This document shows positions 7,861-17,040 of a DNA stretch of 64,000 bases, piece by piece. Origin of the DNA: Parvularcula sp039822105 (lineage in GTDB: Bacteria; Pseudomonadota; Alphaproteobacteria; Caulobacterales; Parvularculaceae); NCBI GenBank assembly GCA_039822105.1, contig JBCBMW010000003.1, positions 62,001 through 126,000 of the forward strand, given 5' to 3'. The notes under the pieces were generated by a model, which worked only from the letters and a program-made list of their open reading frames with translations, searched no databases and had not been told where the DNA came from. The number at the start of each line of letters is the position of its first letter. The stretch's first letter is position 1. The position numbers and the translations under genes are program-made.

Positions 7861-8529
7861 TTAGCTGTCGGCTTTTGCCCGTTTGTCGAGGTTCGACATG
7901 ATCTCAGCGATCGCGTCGTCCAACGTCTTCTTGCGAACCGCGGCAACCTCACGGCCAAAACGCTCCCGCGCCTGTTCGAACAGTTGGCGCTCGGAATAGC
8001 TTTGTTCGGGCTGATCAGCTGGGCGGAAGAGGTCACGGACGACTTCGCAGACTGCCTGCAGGTCGCCGGAATTGATCTTCGCTTCGTACTCTTGGGCGCG
8101 ACGCGACCACATGGTGCGCTTGATCCGCGGCTTGCCCTGGATGAGCTTCATCATCTCGTCGATCTGCTTGCCAGTGGCGAGGTTCCGCATGCCCGCAGCA
8201 GCGGCTTTGGCGACGGGAACACGCAACTTCATTTTTTCGTGTTCGAAGTCGATCACGAAGAGTTCGATCTCGAGGCCAGCGATCTCTTGCTTTTCAAGTT
8301 CGGTGATAAAGCCAACGCCGTGGGCCGGATAGATGATGTTGGTCTCGACCTTAAACTTCTGATTTTTATCGCGGTTCGCCTCCGCACGCTTGGCCACTTT
8401 GAGGGCCGGGCGCAGGGGAGCCGGTGCAATTTTGGGTTTCTCCGCGTCACCGTCGGCCTTTTTCGCCTTCGGAGCTGCTGGAGTGAGTTTGATCGCTTTC
8501 AGTGCGTTCGCAGTCTTTGAACTAGCCAC
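7861..8529 (-). CDS. carD: CarD-family transcriptional regulator
   Basis: CarD binds the RNA polymerase beta subunit and stabilises open promoter complexes, affecting rRNA and growth control. The 222-residue protein starts at a GTG (8529) preceded by AGAAGG. The longer frame to 8604 would add an unlikely Cys-rich leader. Residues 1-70 are an Ala/Lys-rich linker. The CarD/TRCF RNAP-interaction domain follows ('FKVETNIIYPAHGVGFI', 'FVIDFEHEKMKLRVPV'), then the helical C-terminal domain ('TMWSRRAQEYEAKINSGDL'). The end ('AVRKKTLDDAIAEIM') is charged. It neighbours fdxA in the same orientation, an arrangement common in alphaproteobacteria. Confidence 0.92.
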   Translation of the reverse strand: MASSKTANALKAIKLTPAAPKAKKADGDAEKPKIAPAPLRPALKVAKRAEANRDKNQKFKVETNIIYPAHGVGFITELEKQEIAGLEIELFVIDFEHEKMKLRVPVAKAAAAGMRNLATGKQIDEMMKLIQGKPRIKRTMWSRRAQEYEAKINSGDLQAVCEVVRDLFRPADQPEQSYSERQLFEQARERFGREVAAVRKKTLDDAIAEIMSNLDKRAKADS

Positions 8530-8881
8530 GTTTGCCTTCTCTAAATTCAGTCGCGTGATCAGGACAGGGCCGCAAAGGGTGCAGAATAAGCACCGAAAGC
8601 GCATATGTTTTGATCACGAAATGCCAACACGTTTCCTATCGAAGATAATCATTCGGCCCAAGGAGAGGCCATTACATCCTTGAAATCCTTGGTGACTCTT
8701 GACCTTCGAAGGCCAGGGGTGTCGACGCTACCCTCATACCGGGCCACAGGATCTGACCCAGCCAAACGTCCGCTCGGCTGGTGATATTCAAACTGCCTGC
8801 TCGCCATCCCGGTACAATAGCAAATAATTCTAACAATTGCCAGGGCGCGTCTCGGGATGAGACGTTAGCACGTGCAAAAAG
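8530..8881. other. Intergenic region between carD and fdxA
   Basis: This 352-bp stretch has no convincing gene. It contains a 10-bp palindrome (CCTTCGAAGG, 8703-8712) and a small hairpin CGTCTC/GAGACG (8848-8864) about 20 bp past the fdxA stop. The hairpin lacks a clear U run on the minus strand. The carD promoter must lie here, since carD has its own strong terminator. No confident -35/-10 pair was identified. Confidence 0.4.
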
Positions 8882-9220
8882 TTAATCGCCCTCACCCGGG
8901 TTCGGGCTGAAATGGGTCTCGAGCTTGTTCTCGACGCTGGCCATCGCGTCGGCCTCGGGCAGGGGCTCTTTCTGCGTGGTGATGTTCGGCCAGCTCTCGG
9001 CGTACTTGGTGTTGATCTCGAGCCATTTGCCGTCGGGGTCGTCGGTGTCAGGCACGATGGCGTCCACCGGGCATTCAGGCTCACACACGCCGCAATCGAT
9101 GCACTCATCCGGCTTGATCACGAGGAAGTTCTCGCCCTCGTAAAAGCAATCGACCGGGCACACTTCGACGCAATCGGTGTACTTGCATGCGATGCAGGCG
9201 TCAGTGACGACGTAGGTCAA
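8882..9220 (-). CDS. fdxA: Seven-iron ferredoxin FdxA
   Basis: This small electron carrier holds one [3Fe-4S] and one [4Fe-4S] cluster. The TTG at 9220 is chosen because it gives the standard 112 residues starting (M)TYVVTDACI, with GGAGA 9 nt upstream. The longer frame to 9283 has no family support. Cluster ligands are visible in 'CIACKYTDCVEVCPVDCFYEG' (positions 8-28 of the protein) and 'CIDCGVCEPECPVDAI'. The C-terminal tail (about residues 65-112) is typical of the alphaproteobacterial FdxA family. It is likely involved in general redox metabolism. It lies upstream of carD on the same strand. Confidence 0.94.
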   Translation of the reverse strand: MTYVVTDACIACKYTDCVEVCPVDCFYEGENFLVIKPDECIDCGVCEPECPVDAIVPDTDDPDGKWLEINTKYAESWPNITTQKEPLPEADAMASVENKLETHFSPNPGEGD

Positions 9221-9229
9221 GGTCAGGTC

Positions 9230-9234
9230 TCTCC
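9230..9234 (-). promoter_or_regulatory. Shine-Dalgarno site fixing the fdxA TTG start
   Basis: GGAGA on the minus strand lies 9 nt before the TTG at 9220-9218. No ATG or GTG in frame gives the family's usual N-terminus, so this site decides the start. Confidence 0.6.
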
Positions 9235-9328
9235 ATCTCGAAACGGCGGTATGATCGAACTCTTGCACTGCGGCAAGCCGCACATGGGTCGCAGAGGATT
9301 CGTAGGAAGATCACGCTAGGTTACGGTC

Positions 9329-9601
9329 ATGACAGATGATCTCTCACCCGAGCGCAAACGCCTTCTCTACCGTGCGATGCATCGCGGATTTAAAGAGGCT
9401 GACCTTGTCGTCGGCCGGTTCGCTGAGGCCCATTTGGCTGGAATGACGCCGGAGGAGGAGGAAGAGTTTCGGCTTCTTCTCGAGGTGCCTGACCAAGAGC
9501 TCTATGCCTGGGTGATTGGCCGCGCAGAAGCGCCGGATAACTACAAAGGCCCCGTGCTGGCCCAGATGCAGGCCTTCGACGTCGCTGCGACGATGCCTTA
9601 A
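9329..9601 (+). CDS. sdhE: Succinate dehydrogenase assembly factor SdhE (FAD assembly factor)
   Basis: SdhE promotes covalent flavinylation of SdhA and related flavoproteins. The 90-residue protein matches the family in length and carries the key motif 'YRAMHRGFKEAD', including the RGxxE signature at residues 20-24. Acidic 'MTPEEEEEFRLLLEVPDQELYAWV' and a final helix follow. It diverges from fdxA. Its stop overlaps by 4 nt the stop of the convergent TMEM175-like gene. There is no sdh operon in the window. Confidence 0.9.
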   Translation: MTDDLSPERKRLLYRAMHRGFKEADLVVGRFAEAHLAGMTPEEEEEFRLLLEVPDQELYAWVIGRAEAPDNYKGPVLAQMQAFDVAATMP

Positions 9602-10329
9602 GGCGCGCCGTCGCCTCTGGTTGGGAAGACAACCATCCAGAAGAGGCCGATGACGTAGGACCCGAACAAGAAGAACCCAGCAAACGCCGACATCGGCGTG
9701 TAGGTGGCGAGGACCGCCACGGTTGAGGCGACAACCGTCAGTGTGAGGTAGTTTGCGATCGATCGCCTGGTCAACGCGCGCTCGTCGCGGTTGAGCTCCA
9801 AACGATTGGAGCGCGTCAGCGCGTGGATGTAGAGGATCGCGAACAAGACCGCGATCAGAGCATAGCCTGTCGCAAAGTACCCCATGATGATCCCGGATCG
9901 CCCAGGCGGCGTGTTGGCAAGTCCAAGCTCAGCGAAGAGAGCAACGTCTCCGGTCAACGCACGAATGACCCAAGCGAACAAGCTGTCGAACACGTAGCGC
10001 AGCGGATACGCCACAAACAAAATCAAGAGCAGCAAGAGCGCGTTGAGAAACACCACCGTGCGGTCGGCCAGGGCATAGCGGCGGAAATAGGTGAAGTGCG
10101 ACTGCCAGACCGACAACCAAACCGCAAAACCGGCGGTCACCGGGATGATGCCGATCAGGAAGTGCTGCACCTCTTCAAAGGATCGCGGCACCTCTGCGGA
10201 GCTGACAAGCATGCCGACGGACAGGGCAAAGACAATGTCCGAGAGGTTCTCCACCCGCGTGACCTCCTGACCGCGCCAGCGAAAACGCGGATCGTGATCC
10301 CTCTGGTCGGTCAAATGCTCTCGCAACAT
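9598..10329 (-). CDS. TMEM175-like (DUF1211) membrane protein
   Basis: The 243-residue protein has about six hydrophobic segments and the family's first-helix signature as 'RVENLSDIVFALSVGMLV' (usual form RxxxFSDxxxAIxxTLL). Bacterial relatives form tetrameric potassium-permeable channels. Here Phe of the FSD motif is Leu, which is tolerated in some members. An N-terminal charged segment (HLTDQRDHDPRFRWRGQE) precedes the first helix. Whether it conducts K+ is inference from family. It converges on sdhE and is divergent from the GT2 gene. Confidence 0.75.
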   Translation of the reverse strand: MLREHLTDQRDHDPRFRWRGQEVTRVENLSDIVFALSVGMLVSSAEVPRSFEEVQHFLIGIIPVTAGFAVWLSVWQSHFTYFRRYALADRTVVFLNALLLLLILFVAYPLRYVFDSLFAWVIRALTGDVALFAELGLANTPPGRSGIIMGYFATGYALIAVLFAILYIHALTRSNRLELNRDERALTRRSIANYLTLTVVASTVAVLATYTPMSAFAGFFLFGSYVIGLFWMVVFPTRGDGAP

Positions 10330-10447
10330 GGAGGCAGTGTAACGTTAAGACCGACCGAGGCCAGTCTCTTAAGCGCGTTCGTCCTCGCAATTGCGTCCGG
10401 CGCCGGTTCCGCCTAACCGCCCAGAAAACCAAAGAGACGCGAGATCT

Positions 10448-11188
10448 ATGGCCGGGGCGACCTTTTCCATCATTATCCCATGCTTCAACGAAGTGGAGAA
10501 CATCGGCACTGTCGTGGCTGAAGTTCTGGAAAAGACAGAGGATTTGGGCGCGCATGTCATCGTGGTGGATGACGGGTCAGATGATGGAACCGCCGAAGCG
10601 GCACGGGGTCAAAGCTCGTCAGATCGGCTGACCGTGATCGCGCATCCCAACCGGGCAGGGAAGAGCGCGGCCGTCCGCACGGGTGCTCTGGCGGCCAAAG
10701 GCCTGTGGATCGGCACCATGGACGGCGATGGACAGGATGACCCTGCGGACCTCGTGCGCATGAGCGAAGAGATCGACCTTGGGACCGTGGGCGCCATCGG
10801 CCTTGTCGGCGGTGTGCGCCAGAACCGAACCGATGGCTCAAGCCGAAAGACCGCGTCGCGCCTTGCCAATGGCTTGCGCAAACGACTGTTGAAGGATGAT
10901 TGTCCGGATACGGCATGTGGTCTCAAGGTCGTACCGCGCGACCTGTTCCTCGCTATGCCTTTCTTCGATGCCCTTCACCGGTACCTGCCCGCTTGGGTGA
11001 AGCACTTTGGCTATGAAGCCACCTATGTTCCGGTCACGAACCGTCCGCGTCAGGCGGGTGTGTCGAAATACTCCAACATCGGACGAGCTGCCGCTGGCTT
11101 CTTTGATCTGATGGGCGTCGTTTGGCTGATGCGCCGAACCCATGTGCCGTCACGCGAGCTGTTGCTCCGCCCGGAGGAGACCCGTTGA
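10448..11188 (+). CDS. Family 2 glycosyltransferase, polyprenyl-phosphate-mannose synthase type
   Basis: This 246-residue GT-A enzyme starts at the ATG at 10448 (MAGATFSIIIPCFNE). Nucleotide-sugar motifs are 'VVDDGSDDGT' and 'MDGDGQDDPADL' (DxD-like). It has 'RKTASRLANGLRKRLLKDDCPDTACGLKV' and lacks C-terminal membrane helices. Relatives transfer a sugar to undecaprenyl or dolichyl phosphate. The next gene is an ArnT-like integral membrane glycosyltransferase that uses such lipid-linked sugars. Its TGA overlaps that gene's TTG start, implying they work together in envelope lipid or glycan modification. Sugar identity is unknown. Confidence 0.88.
   Translation: MAGATFSIIIPCFNEVENIGTVVAEVLEKTEDLGAHVIVVDDGSDDGTAEAARGQSSSDRLTVIAHPNRAGKSAAVRTGALAAKGLWIGTMDGDGQDDPADLVRMSEEIDLGTVGAIGLVGGVRQNRTDGSSRKTASRLANGLRKRLLKDDCPDTACGLKVVPRDLFLAMPFFDALHRYLPAWVKHFGYEATYVPVTNRPRQAGVSKYSNIGRAAAGFFDLMGVVWLMRRTHVPSRELLLRPEETR
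11173..11179 (+). promoter_or_regulatory. Shine-Dalgarno site for the ArnT-like gene's TTG start
   Basis: GGAGGAG lies 5 nt before TTG (11185-11187). That TTG overlaps the TGA of the preceding gene (TTGA). This strong site supports a non-ATG start and coupled translation. Confidence 0.7.
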
Positions 11189-12903
11189 GCGCCGCGGAGC
11201 CGCTGGGCACGGCCTATCAGCCCGCGGGGAAGCTCTCGCTGCCCCAGACATTTCTGATGCTGTGGCTGGTCGCGCTGGCGCTCTTCGCCGGCCAATGGTC
11301 GATGCCGGTCACCGACCGAGACGAGGCCCGTTACAGCCAAGCCTCAACCCAGATGATGGAGACCGGCGACTATGTCGACATCCGGTTTCAAGAGCAGCCC
11401 CGCTACGTGAAGCCAGCCGGCATCTATTGGATGCAGGTGGTCACGACCCAGCCCTTTGGCGGGCCTGACGCCCCGATTGGCGCTTTTCGGATTCCCAGTT
11501 TCCTCGGTATCCTGATTGCTAGCGGGCTCACGGCATGGATTGGTGCACGGATCGCTGGCGGGGCCGCGGGCGCGCTCGCCGGCGGGATTTTGGGCTTCTC
11601 GCTACTCGCGGGTGTCGAGGGGCGGATCGCAAAGACCGACGCGATGCTACTCGCCAGCGGCACGCTCACGCAGCTTGGCCTCTTTATGATCTTGGTACAG
11701 CCCAAGGGCACACCGCCGCAAAGTTTCCGGCCTTGGCCGTTTCTCTTTTGGTTCGGCGGCGGCCTCGCAGTCCTGATCAAAGGGCCGATCATCACCATGA
11801 TCTCGGCTGTGACGATCGCTGGCTATATCGGCATCACCCGCGACTGGCGGGCGCTGCGGCGCCTACGGCCACTCTTGGGTCTTGTTGTTTTCGCAGTGGT
11901 GGGCCTCACCTGGGTGGCGCTCATCACCATCCAGACCGATGGCGAGTTCATCCGTGAGTCGGTCGGCCATGCGCTCTTTGGCAAAGTGGCGGAGGGTGAC
12001 GACGCCCATGGTGGCCCGCCCGGTTATCATACTGTCGCCCTACCGATCATGTTCTGGCCAGGGACAGCGCTGTTGTTCCTCGCAGGGGCTGCAGCATGGA
12101 AGAGGCGGCGGGAGCCCGTGATGGCGTTCCTGATCTCTTGGATCGTCCCCACGTGGATCATTTTCGAGATCGTTGCGACGAAGCTGCCGCACTATGTGCT
12201 GCCGGCCTATCCGGCACTCGCCATCCTCGCGGCGATCGGCGTCCGGGACGCGGCCTCGCTTCTTGAAAGCAAAGGCGTGCGAAGAGGGCACATGGCGGTG
12301 CTCGCGCTGTTCGCGATCGTGACCCTGGCGCTGGCAGCGCTGCCCTATATAGGCGTGTCTGAAATGGGCGGTGAGATGGTGACCCCAGCGCATATTGCCA
12401 CCACCCTTTTGGGTCTCGTGTGCCTGGTGGTTGGCCTCTGGGCCTTCCGTCAGCCGACGATCAAGCGGGTCTCCTATGCATCGCTCGCGCCGCTCGCCTA
12501 CTACGCTGTCGTCCTGGGCGGTGCCCTGCCGCAGCTCCACACCATGTGGCCAGCGCAAACGATCGCCAAGGTGGCATCGAAAATTGAGGGGTGTGCGGAG
12601 ATCCAGTTCGCCACCGCCGGCTACCGAGAGCCATCGAACGTTTTCTACCTTGGCACCGAGACGCTCCTCACGGACGGGGAAGGGGCCGCGGCTTTCTTAA
12701 GAAAGAACACGGCCTGCGGCGTGGTCATCATCGATCGCCGCGAGGCCGAAGAGTTTGATGCCGGAACCAGGGGGCTGCGTCTCAGGGAACTGGCCGTTGT
12801 CAGTGGATACAACGTCTCCAAAGGCCGAGAGCTGGAAATGCGTGTTGTCGTTCAGGCTGATAGCCCACTATACTTAGGCGAAGGGTCACTCCGGAGACTT
12901 TAG
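11185..12903 (+). CDS. ArnT/GT39-family integral membrane glycosyltransferase
   Basis: The 572-residue protein has about 11-13 hydrophobic segments after a short cytoplasmic start. The first periplasmic loop carries the family signature 'PVTDRDEARYSQASTQMMETGDY', whose Asp-Glu is the proposed catalytic acidic site, followed by 'RYVKPAGIYWMQ'. This matches ArnT (aminoarabinose to lipid A) and protein mannosyltransferase-like GT-C enzymes. The C-terminal about 150 residues form a periplasmic domain. It presumably uses a lipid-linked sugar made by the preceding GT2. The lipid A acceptor is inferred. The TTG start is supported by GGAGGAG. Confidence 0.85.
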   Translation: MSAAEPLGTAYQPAGKLSLPQTFLMLWLVALALFAGQWSMPVTDRDEARYSQASTQMMETGDYVDIRFQEQPRYVKPAGIYWMQVVTTQPFGGPDAPIGAFRIPSFLGILIASGLTAWIGARIAGGAAGALAGGILGFSLLAGVEGRIAKTDAMLLASGTLTQLGLFMILVQPKGTPPQSFRPWPFLFWFGGGLAVLIKGPIITMISAVTIAGYIGITRDWRALRRLRPLLGLVVFAVVGLTWVALITIQTDGEFIRESVGHALFGKVAEGDDAHGGPPGYHTVALPIMFWPGTALLFLAGAAAWKRRREPVMAFLISWIVPTWIIFEIVATKLPHYVLPAYPALAILAAIGVRDAASLLESKGVRRGHMAVLALFAIVTLALAALPYIGVSEMGGEMVTPAHIATTLLGLVCLVVGLWAFRQPTIKRVSYASLAPLAYYAVVLGGALPQLHTMWPAQTIAKVASKIEGCAEIQFATAGYREPSNVFYLGTETLLTDGEGAAAFLRKNTACGVVIIDRREAEEFDAGTRGLRLRELAVVSGYNVSKGRELEMRVVVQADSPLYLGEGSLRRL

Positions 12904-13427
12904 TGTCAATCGACCAGGAAGCACCACGCTCTCGGCAAATTGTCGGCCTGTCGTTGAGTTTTGGAGCCATGATCAGTCTGGGCGTTGTTCTTTTCAGCGG
13001 GGCCAACCCAAACGAGTTATGGGTCAGGGCTCTCGGCCATCTGTCATCTGCTTTGTGGTTCGCGGCGATCCTTTTGGGCGACATAGACCGACTTCGCTAT
13101 CCAGCAGCTCAGCTCTCGATGATGCTACCAGGGGTCATGTGGATTGGATCTCTGTCCATCTATGCCCTCATCGCAGCTTACCTCTTCAATCAACACGGAA
13201 ACAAAGAGATAGGCAGTACACTTCAAGTTTTGGGCATCGCCGGTCTATTTGGATGCATGCTGGGAGCGATAGTAAGCAACTTTGCCGTCAAGTCTGGCGT
13301 TATTGGAACTGACGAAGATCGAGCACTCATAAAGAAGTACTCGAGATGGTCGTGGAAGCTCGCGGTATTGGTCACGCTGGTTATCCTATCGATTCAGGGG
13401 GTTTGGACTTACCTCGAACTCCGCTGA
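12903..13427 (+). CDS. Small four-helix membrane protein, unknown function
   Basis: The GTG start overlaps the TAG of the ArnT-like gene (TAGTG), so it is probably translated with it. The 174-residue protein has about four or five transmembrane helices ('IVGLSLSFGAMISLGVVLF', 'ALWFAAILLGD', 'VMWIGSLSIYALIAAYLF', 'AGLFGCMLGAIVSNF', 'WKLAVLVTLVILSI') and short charged loops. No family was recognised. Codon use looks AT-richer than its upstream neighbours. Its place in the operon suggests an accessory role in glycolipid transfer, but nothing in the sequence shows this. Confidence 0.6.
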   Translation: MSIDQEAPRSRQIVGLSLSFGAMISLGVVLFSGANPNELWVRALGHLSSALWFAAILLGDIDRLRYPAAQLSMMLPGVMWIGSLSIYALIAAYLFNQHGNKEIGSTLQVLGIAGLFGCMLGAIVSNFAVKSGVIGTDEDRALIKKYSRWSWKLAVLVTLVILSIQGVWTYLELR

Positions 13428-13545
13428 TAGCGCACTCGTTCGATCGTAAAGGTTGTACGTTGATACCAACGTCATGACGAGCTAGCTCCCGGGTTCGCGC
13501 GCGGCAGCAGGGGCTTCCGCGCTCTTTGTCGTGGGAGATGCCGCC

Positions 13546-16500
13546 GTGGCTCTGCAATCCGTCACACCTGTCATCGGTAAGGACGAGGCCTGGCGGCCCA
13601 AGGGGCACATCACCGTGCACGGCGCGCCAGAAGGGGCCGACGCCCTCGCTGTGGCGGAGGCTGCCTCGCGCCAAGACGGCGTGACCACAGTGGTCACGCG
13701 CGACGCTGGCCGCGCCGCTGCGATGGTCAGCACTCTTACTTTTTTCGCGCCGCAGATCCCAATCGTTCGCTTCCCGGCCTGGGACTGCTTGCCCTATGAC
13801 CGGATGTCACCGGGCGCGGATGTTGTGGCCGCCAGGCTGAACGCGCTTGCGACGCTTGCTGCGCGGAAAGAGGGCGCGCCGCTCGTGGTTGTCACCTCGG
13901 TTGCCGCCGCAACCCAGCGCACCTTGCCAAAAGACCTCATCACCTCAGCAAGTTTTCAGGCGAAACCTGGCGCCGTTCTCGAGATGGATGACCTCACCGC
14001 CTATCTCGTGGCCAATGGCTATGCGCGGTCCTCCACGGTGCGGGAGCCGGGGGAGTTCGCGGTGCGCGGCGGACTGTTGGACCTCTTCCCTCCGGGCACC
14101 GATGAGCCCATCCGCCTCGATTTCTTCGGCGACAGTTTGGAATCGATCCGGGCGTTTGATCCGGTCAGTCAGATGACCACCCACCAGCGGCGGGAGATCA
14201 ACCTCACGGCCGCATCCGAAGTCCTGCTCACGGATGAAACGATCAAACGGTTTCGCCAGGGCTATCTCGAACGCTTTGGCACACCTGGCGACGATCCTGT
14301 CTATGCAGCGGTGAGCGAAGGCCGCCGCCAGGCGGGGATGGAGCACTGGCTGCCGCTCTACTACGAATCCCTCGGTACCCTGTTTGACTATATCGGAGAC
14401 GGTCTCGTCTTCCTCGACCATCTCGGCCCTGAGGCCGTTGAAGAACGTTTCGGGCAGATCGAAGACTATTATGAGGCGCGTGCGGAGGACATGCGGGCAG
14501 GGGAGAATGCCAGCCTCGACACGGTGCCCTACCGCCCGATGAAGCCCGAGGACGTCTATCTCGGACGGCAAGAATGGAAAGAGCGGCTGCAGGACGTAGC
14601 CCTTCGTCCGCTCTCGCCCTTTTCGCCCCAAGGGGCCGAGCGTGCGTTTGACTTCGGTGCCAAGCAAGGTCGCACATTCGCCGCTGAACGCTCTGGCAAT
14701 CAGAACGTCTTCAATGCGGTGGCGGACCACATCAGCGACAAACGCAATGACAAGCGAGTGGTCGTTGCTGGCTGGACGGAAGGGTCAGCGGATCGTCTCA
14801 AGACGGTGCTGGGGGACCACGACGTTACGGGTCTTCTGACACTGAAATCTTGGAGCGATTTCAAAGAGGAAAGCAGCATCGTCCCCGTCGTCGTGCTCGG
14901 TCTCGAACATGGGTTTGAGACGGATGATCTCATCATCCTCGCCGAGCAAGACATTCTCGGCGACCGCCTTGTCCGCCGCTCAAAGGTCAAGCGTGCAGAG
15001 AACTTCCTCACCGAAGCAAGCTCTCTTTCCGTCGGTGACCTGATCGTCCACGTGGCGCAAGGGGTGGGGCGTTATGAAGGCCTGGAGACGATCGAGATCC
15101 AAGGCGCCCCCCATGACTGCCTGAAGCTCGTCTATCACGGCGGGAAGATGTTCCTCCCTGTCGAGAACATTGAGCTTCTCTCGCGCTTTGGCTCTGATGA
15201 TCCCAACCATCCGCTCGACAAGCTCGGCGGGGCGAATTGGGGCGCCCGCAAGGCCAAGATGCGTGAACGGATCCGCATGATGGCGGAGCAATTGATTGCC
15301 ATTGCCGCCAAGCGCCTGTCCAAGAAAGCCGAGGTTCTGTCCCCGCCCGAAGGCGCCTACGATGAGTTCTGTACACGCTTTCCGTATGCGGAGACAGAGG
15401 ATCAGCTGAACGCCATCGACGATGTTGTTGGCGACCTCGTTTCGGGCAAGCCGATGGACCGGCTGATCTGCGGTGACGTCGGTTTCGGCAAGACAGAGGT
15501 GGCGATGCGCGCCGCTTTCGTTGCGGCGATGAACGGGCGGCAGGTCGCGCTCATTTGTCCGACCACGCTCCTGGCGCGGCAGCACGCCAAAGCGTTCAAA
15601 GAGCGCTTCGCTGGCTTCCCTCTCAACGTCCATCAGCTCTCACGGTTTGTCAGTGCCAAGGAAGCCACACAGACACGCAAGGGTTTGAAAGACGGCTCCG
15701 TCGATGTCGTCATCGGCACCCATGCTCTCCTTTCAAAGCAGGTCGGCTTTCGCGATCTGGGGCTGCTCATCATCGATGAAGAGCAGCATTTCGGTGTGAA
15801 GCATAAGGAGCGTTTGAAAGAGTATCGCGGCGACACCCACGTCCTGACCCTGACCGCAACGCCGATTCCGCGGACGCTTCAGCTCTCGATGTCAGGCATC
15901 CGGGACCTCTCGCTGATCGCAACACCGCCGGTGGACCGCTTAGCCGTCCGCACGACGATCGGTCCCTTTGACGGTGTCGTGGCGCGCGAGACCCTGCTGC
16001 GTGAGCACTATAGAGGTGGGCAGAGTTTTTATGTCTGCCCGCGGGTCTCGGATCTTGAAGGCGTCGCGGAGTACCTTCGCACCCAGGTGCCGGAGGTGAA
16101 GTTCCGGATCGCCCACGGCCAGATGCCAGCCGGTGAGCTTGAAGACATCATGACCGCGTTTTACGAGGGCAAGTTCGACGTTCTGCTCGCGACAACGATC
16201 GTGGAGAGCGGCATTGACGTGCCGACAGCCAACACGTTGATTGTTCACCGTGCGGATATGTTCGGCCTCGCGCAGCTCTACCAAATCCGTGGCCGGGTTG
16301 GGCGGTCCAAACAACGCGCTTATGCGTATCTAACAACCAGCCCCCGGAAAAAGATGACCGATGGTGCACAACGACGCCTCAAGGTGCTCCAGTCCCTCGA
16401 TACATTGGGCGCTGGCTTTACCCTCGCTAGCCACGACCTCGACATCCGCGGTGCTGGTAACCTTCTGGGTGAAGAGCAATCGGGCACTGTCAAGGAAGTC

Positions 16501-17040
16501 GGCGTCGAACTCTATCAGCACATGCTGGAGGAGGCGGTCGCTGAGATGAAGGACGGCGAGGTGTCAGCCGGTGAGGCTTGGTCGCCGTCGATCAACATTG
16601 GCACGGCGGTATTGATCCCCGACACTTACGTAGCCGATCTCGATGTCCGAATGTCGCTTTACCGCCGCCTGTCCGACGCTCGGGATGACCAAGAGATTGA
16701 AGCGTTTGCGGCGGAAATGATCGACCGGTTTGGCCCGATGCCGCGGGAGGTCGAGGCGCTCTTGCAAATCGTCGCCATCAAGGCGCTCTGCCGCCGAGCG
16801 CAGGTGGCGAAGATCGATGCTGGCCCCAAGGGCGCGGTGATCACCTTCCGCGATCAGTTCCCCAATCCGATGGGTCTCGTGCGTTACCTCTCTGATACGC
16901 CGTACGATATGAAGCTGCGTCCAGACCAGAAACTTGTGTTCAAGCAGGCGTGGCCGGATGAAAAAGTACGCCTCAAAGGATGCAAACGTGTGCTGAATGT
17001 CTTGGTGGAGATCGCAGAGGCAGAAGTCGCCGCAGCCTAG
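13546..17040 (+). CDS. mfd: Transcription-repair coupling factor Mfd
   Basis: Mfd removes RNA polymerase stalled at lesions and recruits UvrA. The start is placed at GTG 13546, with GGGAG 8 nt upstream; an in-frame GTG at 13531 lacks an SD. The 1164 residues carry a UvrB-like N-terminal module ('VREPGEFAVRGGLLDLFPPG'), the RNAP-interaction domain ('VGDLIVHVAQGVGRYEGLETI', CarD-like), the helicase motor with Walker A 'GDVGFGKTEVAMRAAF' and DEEQHFG box, 'TATPIPRTLQLS', the TRG region ('LYQIRGRVGRSKQRAYAYL') and the D7 domain. Full length. It converges with the next gene (4-nt overlap). Confidence 0.97.
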   Translation: MALQSVTPVIGKDEAWRPKGHITVHGAPEGADALAVAEAASRQDGVTTVVTRDAGRAAAMVSTLTFFAPQIPIVRFPAWDCLPYDRMSPGADVVAARLNALATLAARKEGAPLVVVTSVAAATQRTLPKDLITSASFQAKPGAVLEMDDLTAYLVANGYARSSTVREPGEFAVRGGLLDLFPPGTDEPIRLDFFGDSLESIRAFDPVSQMTTHQRREINLTAASEVLLTDETIKRFRQGYLERFGTPGDDPVYAAVSEGRRQAGMEHWLPLYYESLGTLFDYIGDGLVFLDHLGPEAVEERFGQIEDYYEARAEDMRAGENASLDTVPYRPMKPEDVYLGRQEWKERLQDVALRPLSPFSPQGAERAFDFGAKQGRTFAAERSGNQNVFNAVADHISDKRNDKRVVVAGWTEGSADRLKTVLGDHDVTGLLTLKSWSDFKEESSIVPVVVLGLEHGFETDDLIILAEQDILGDRLVRRSKVKRAENFLTEASSLSVGDLIVHVAQGVGRYEGLETIEIQGAPHDCLKLVYHGGKMFLPVENIELLSRFGSDDPNHPLDKLGGANWGARKAKMRERIRMMAEQLIAIAAKRLSKKAEVLSPPEGAYDEFCTRFPYAETEDQLNAIDDVVGDLVSGKPMDRLICGDVGFGKTEVAMRAAFVAAMNGRQVALICPTTLLARQHAKAFKERFAGFPLNVHQLSRFVSAKEATQTRKGLKDGSVDVVIGTHALLSKQVGFRDLGLLIIDEEQHFGVKHKERLKEYRGDTHVLTLTATPIPRTLQLSMSGIRDLSLIATPPVDRLAVRTTIGPFDGVVARETLLREHYRGGQSFYVCPRVSDLEGVAEYLRTQVPEVKFRIAHGQMPAGELEDIMTAFYEGKFDVLLATTIVESGIDVPTANTLIVHRADMFGLAQLYQIRGRVGRSKQRAYAYLTTSPRKKMTDGAQRRLKVLQSLDTLGAGFTLASHDLDIRGAGNLLGEEQSGTVKEVGVELYQHMLEEAVAEMKDGEVSAGEAWSPSINIGTAVLIPDTYVADLDVRMSLYRRLSDARDDQEIEAFAAEMIDRFGPMPREVEALLQIVAIKALCRRAQVAKIDAGPKGAVITFRDQFPNPMGLVRYLSDTPYDMKLRPDQKLVFKQAWPDEKVRLKGCKRVLNVLVEIAEAEVAAA

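Noticed and set aside
7150..8520. Plus-strand 456-codon frame across the antiporter and carD region
   Set aside because: It is antisense to two clear minus-strand genes and has no recognisable protein features.
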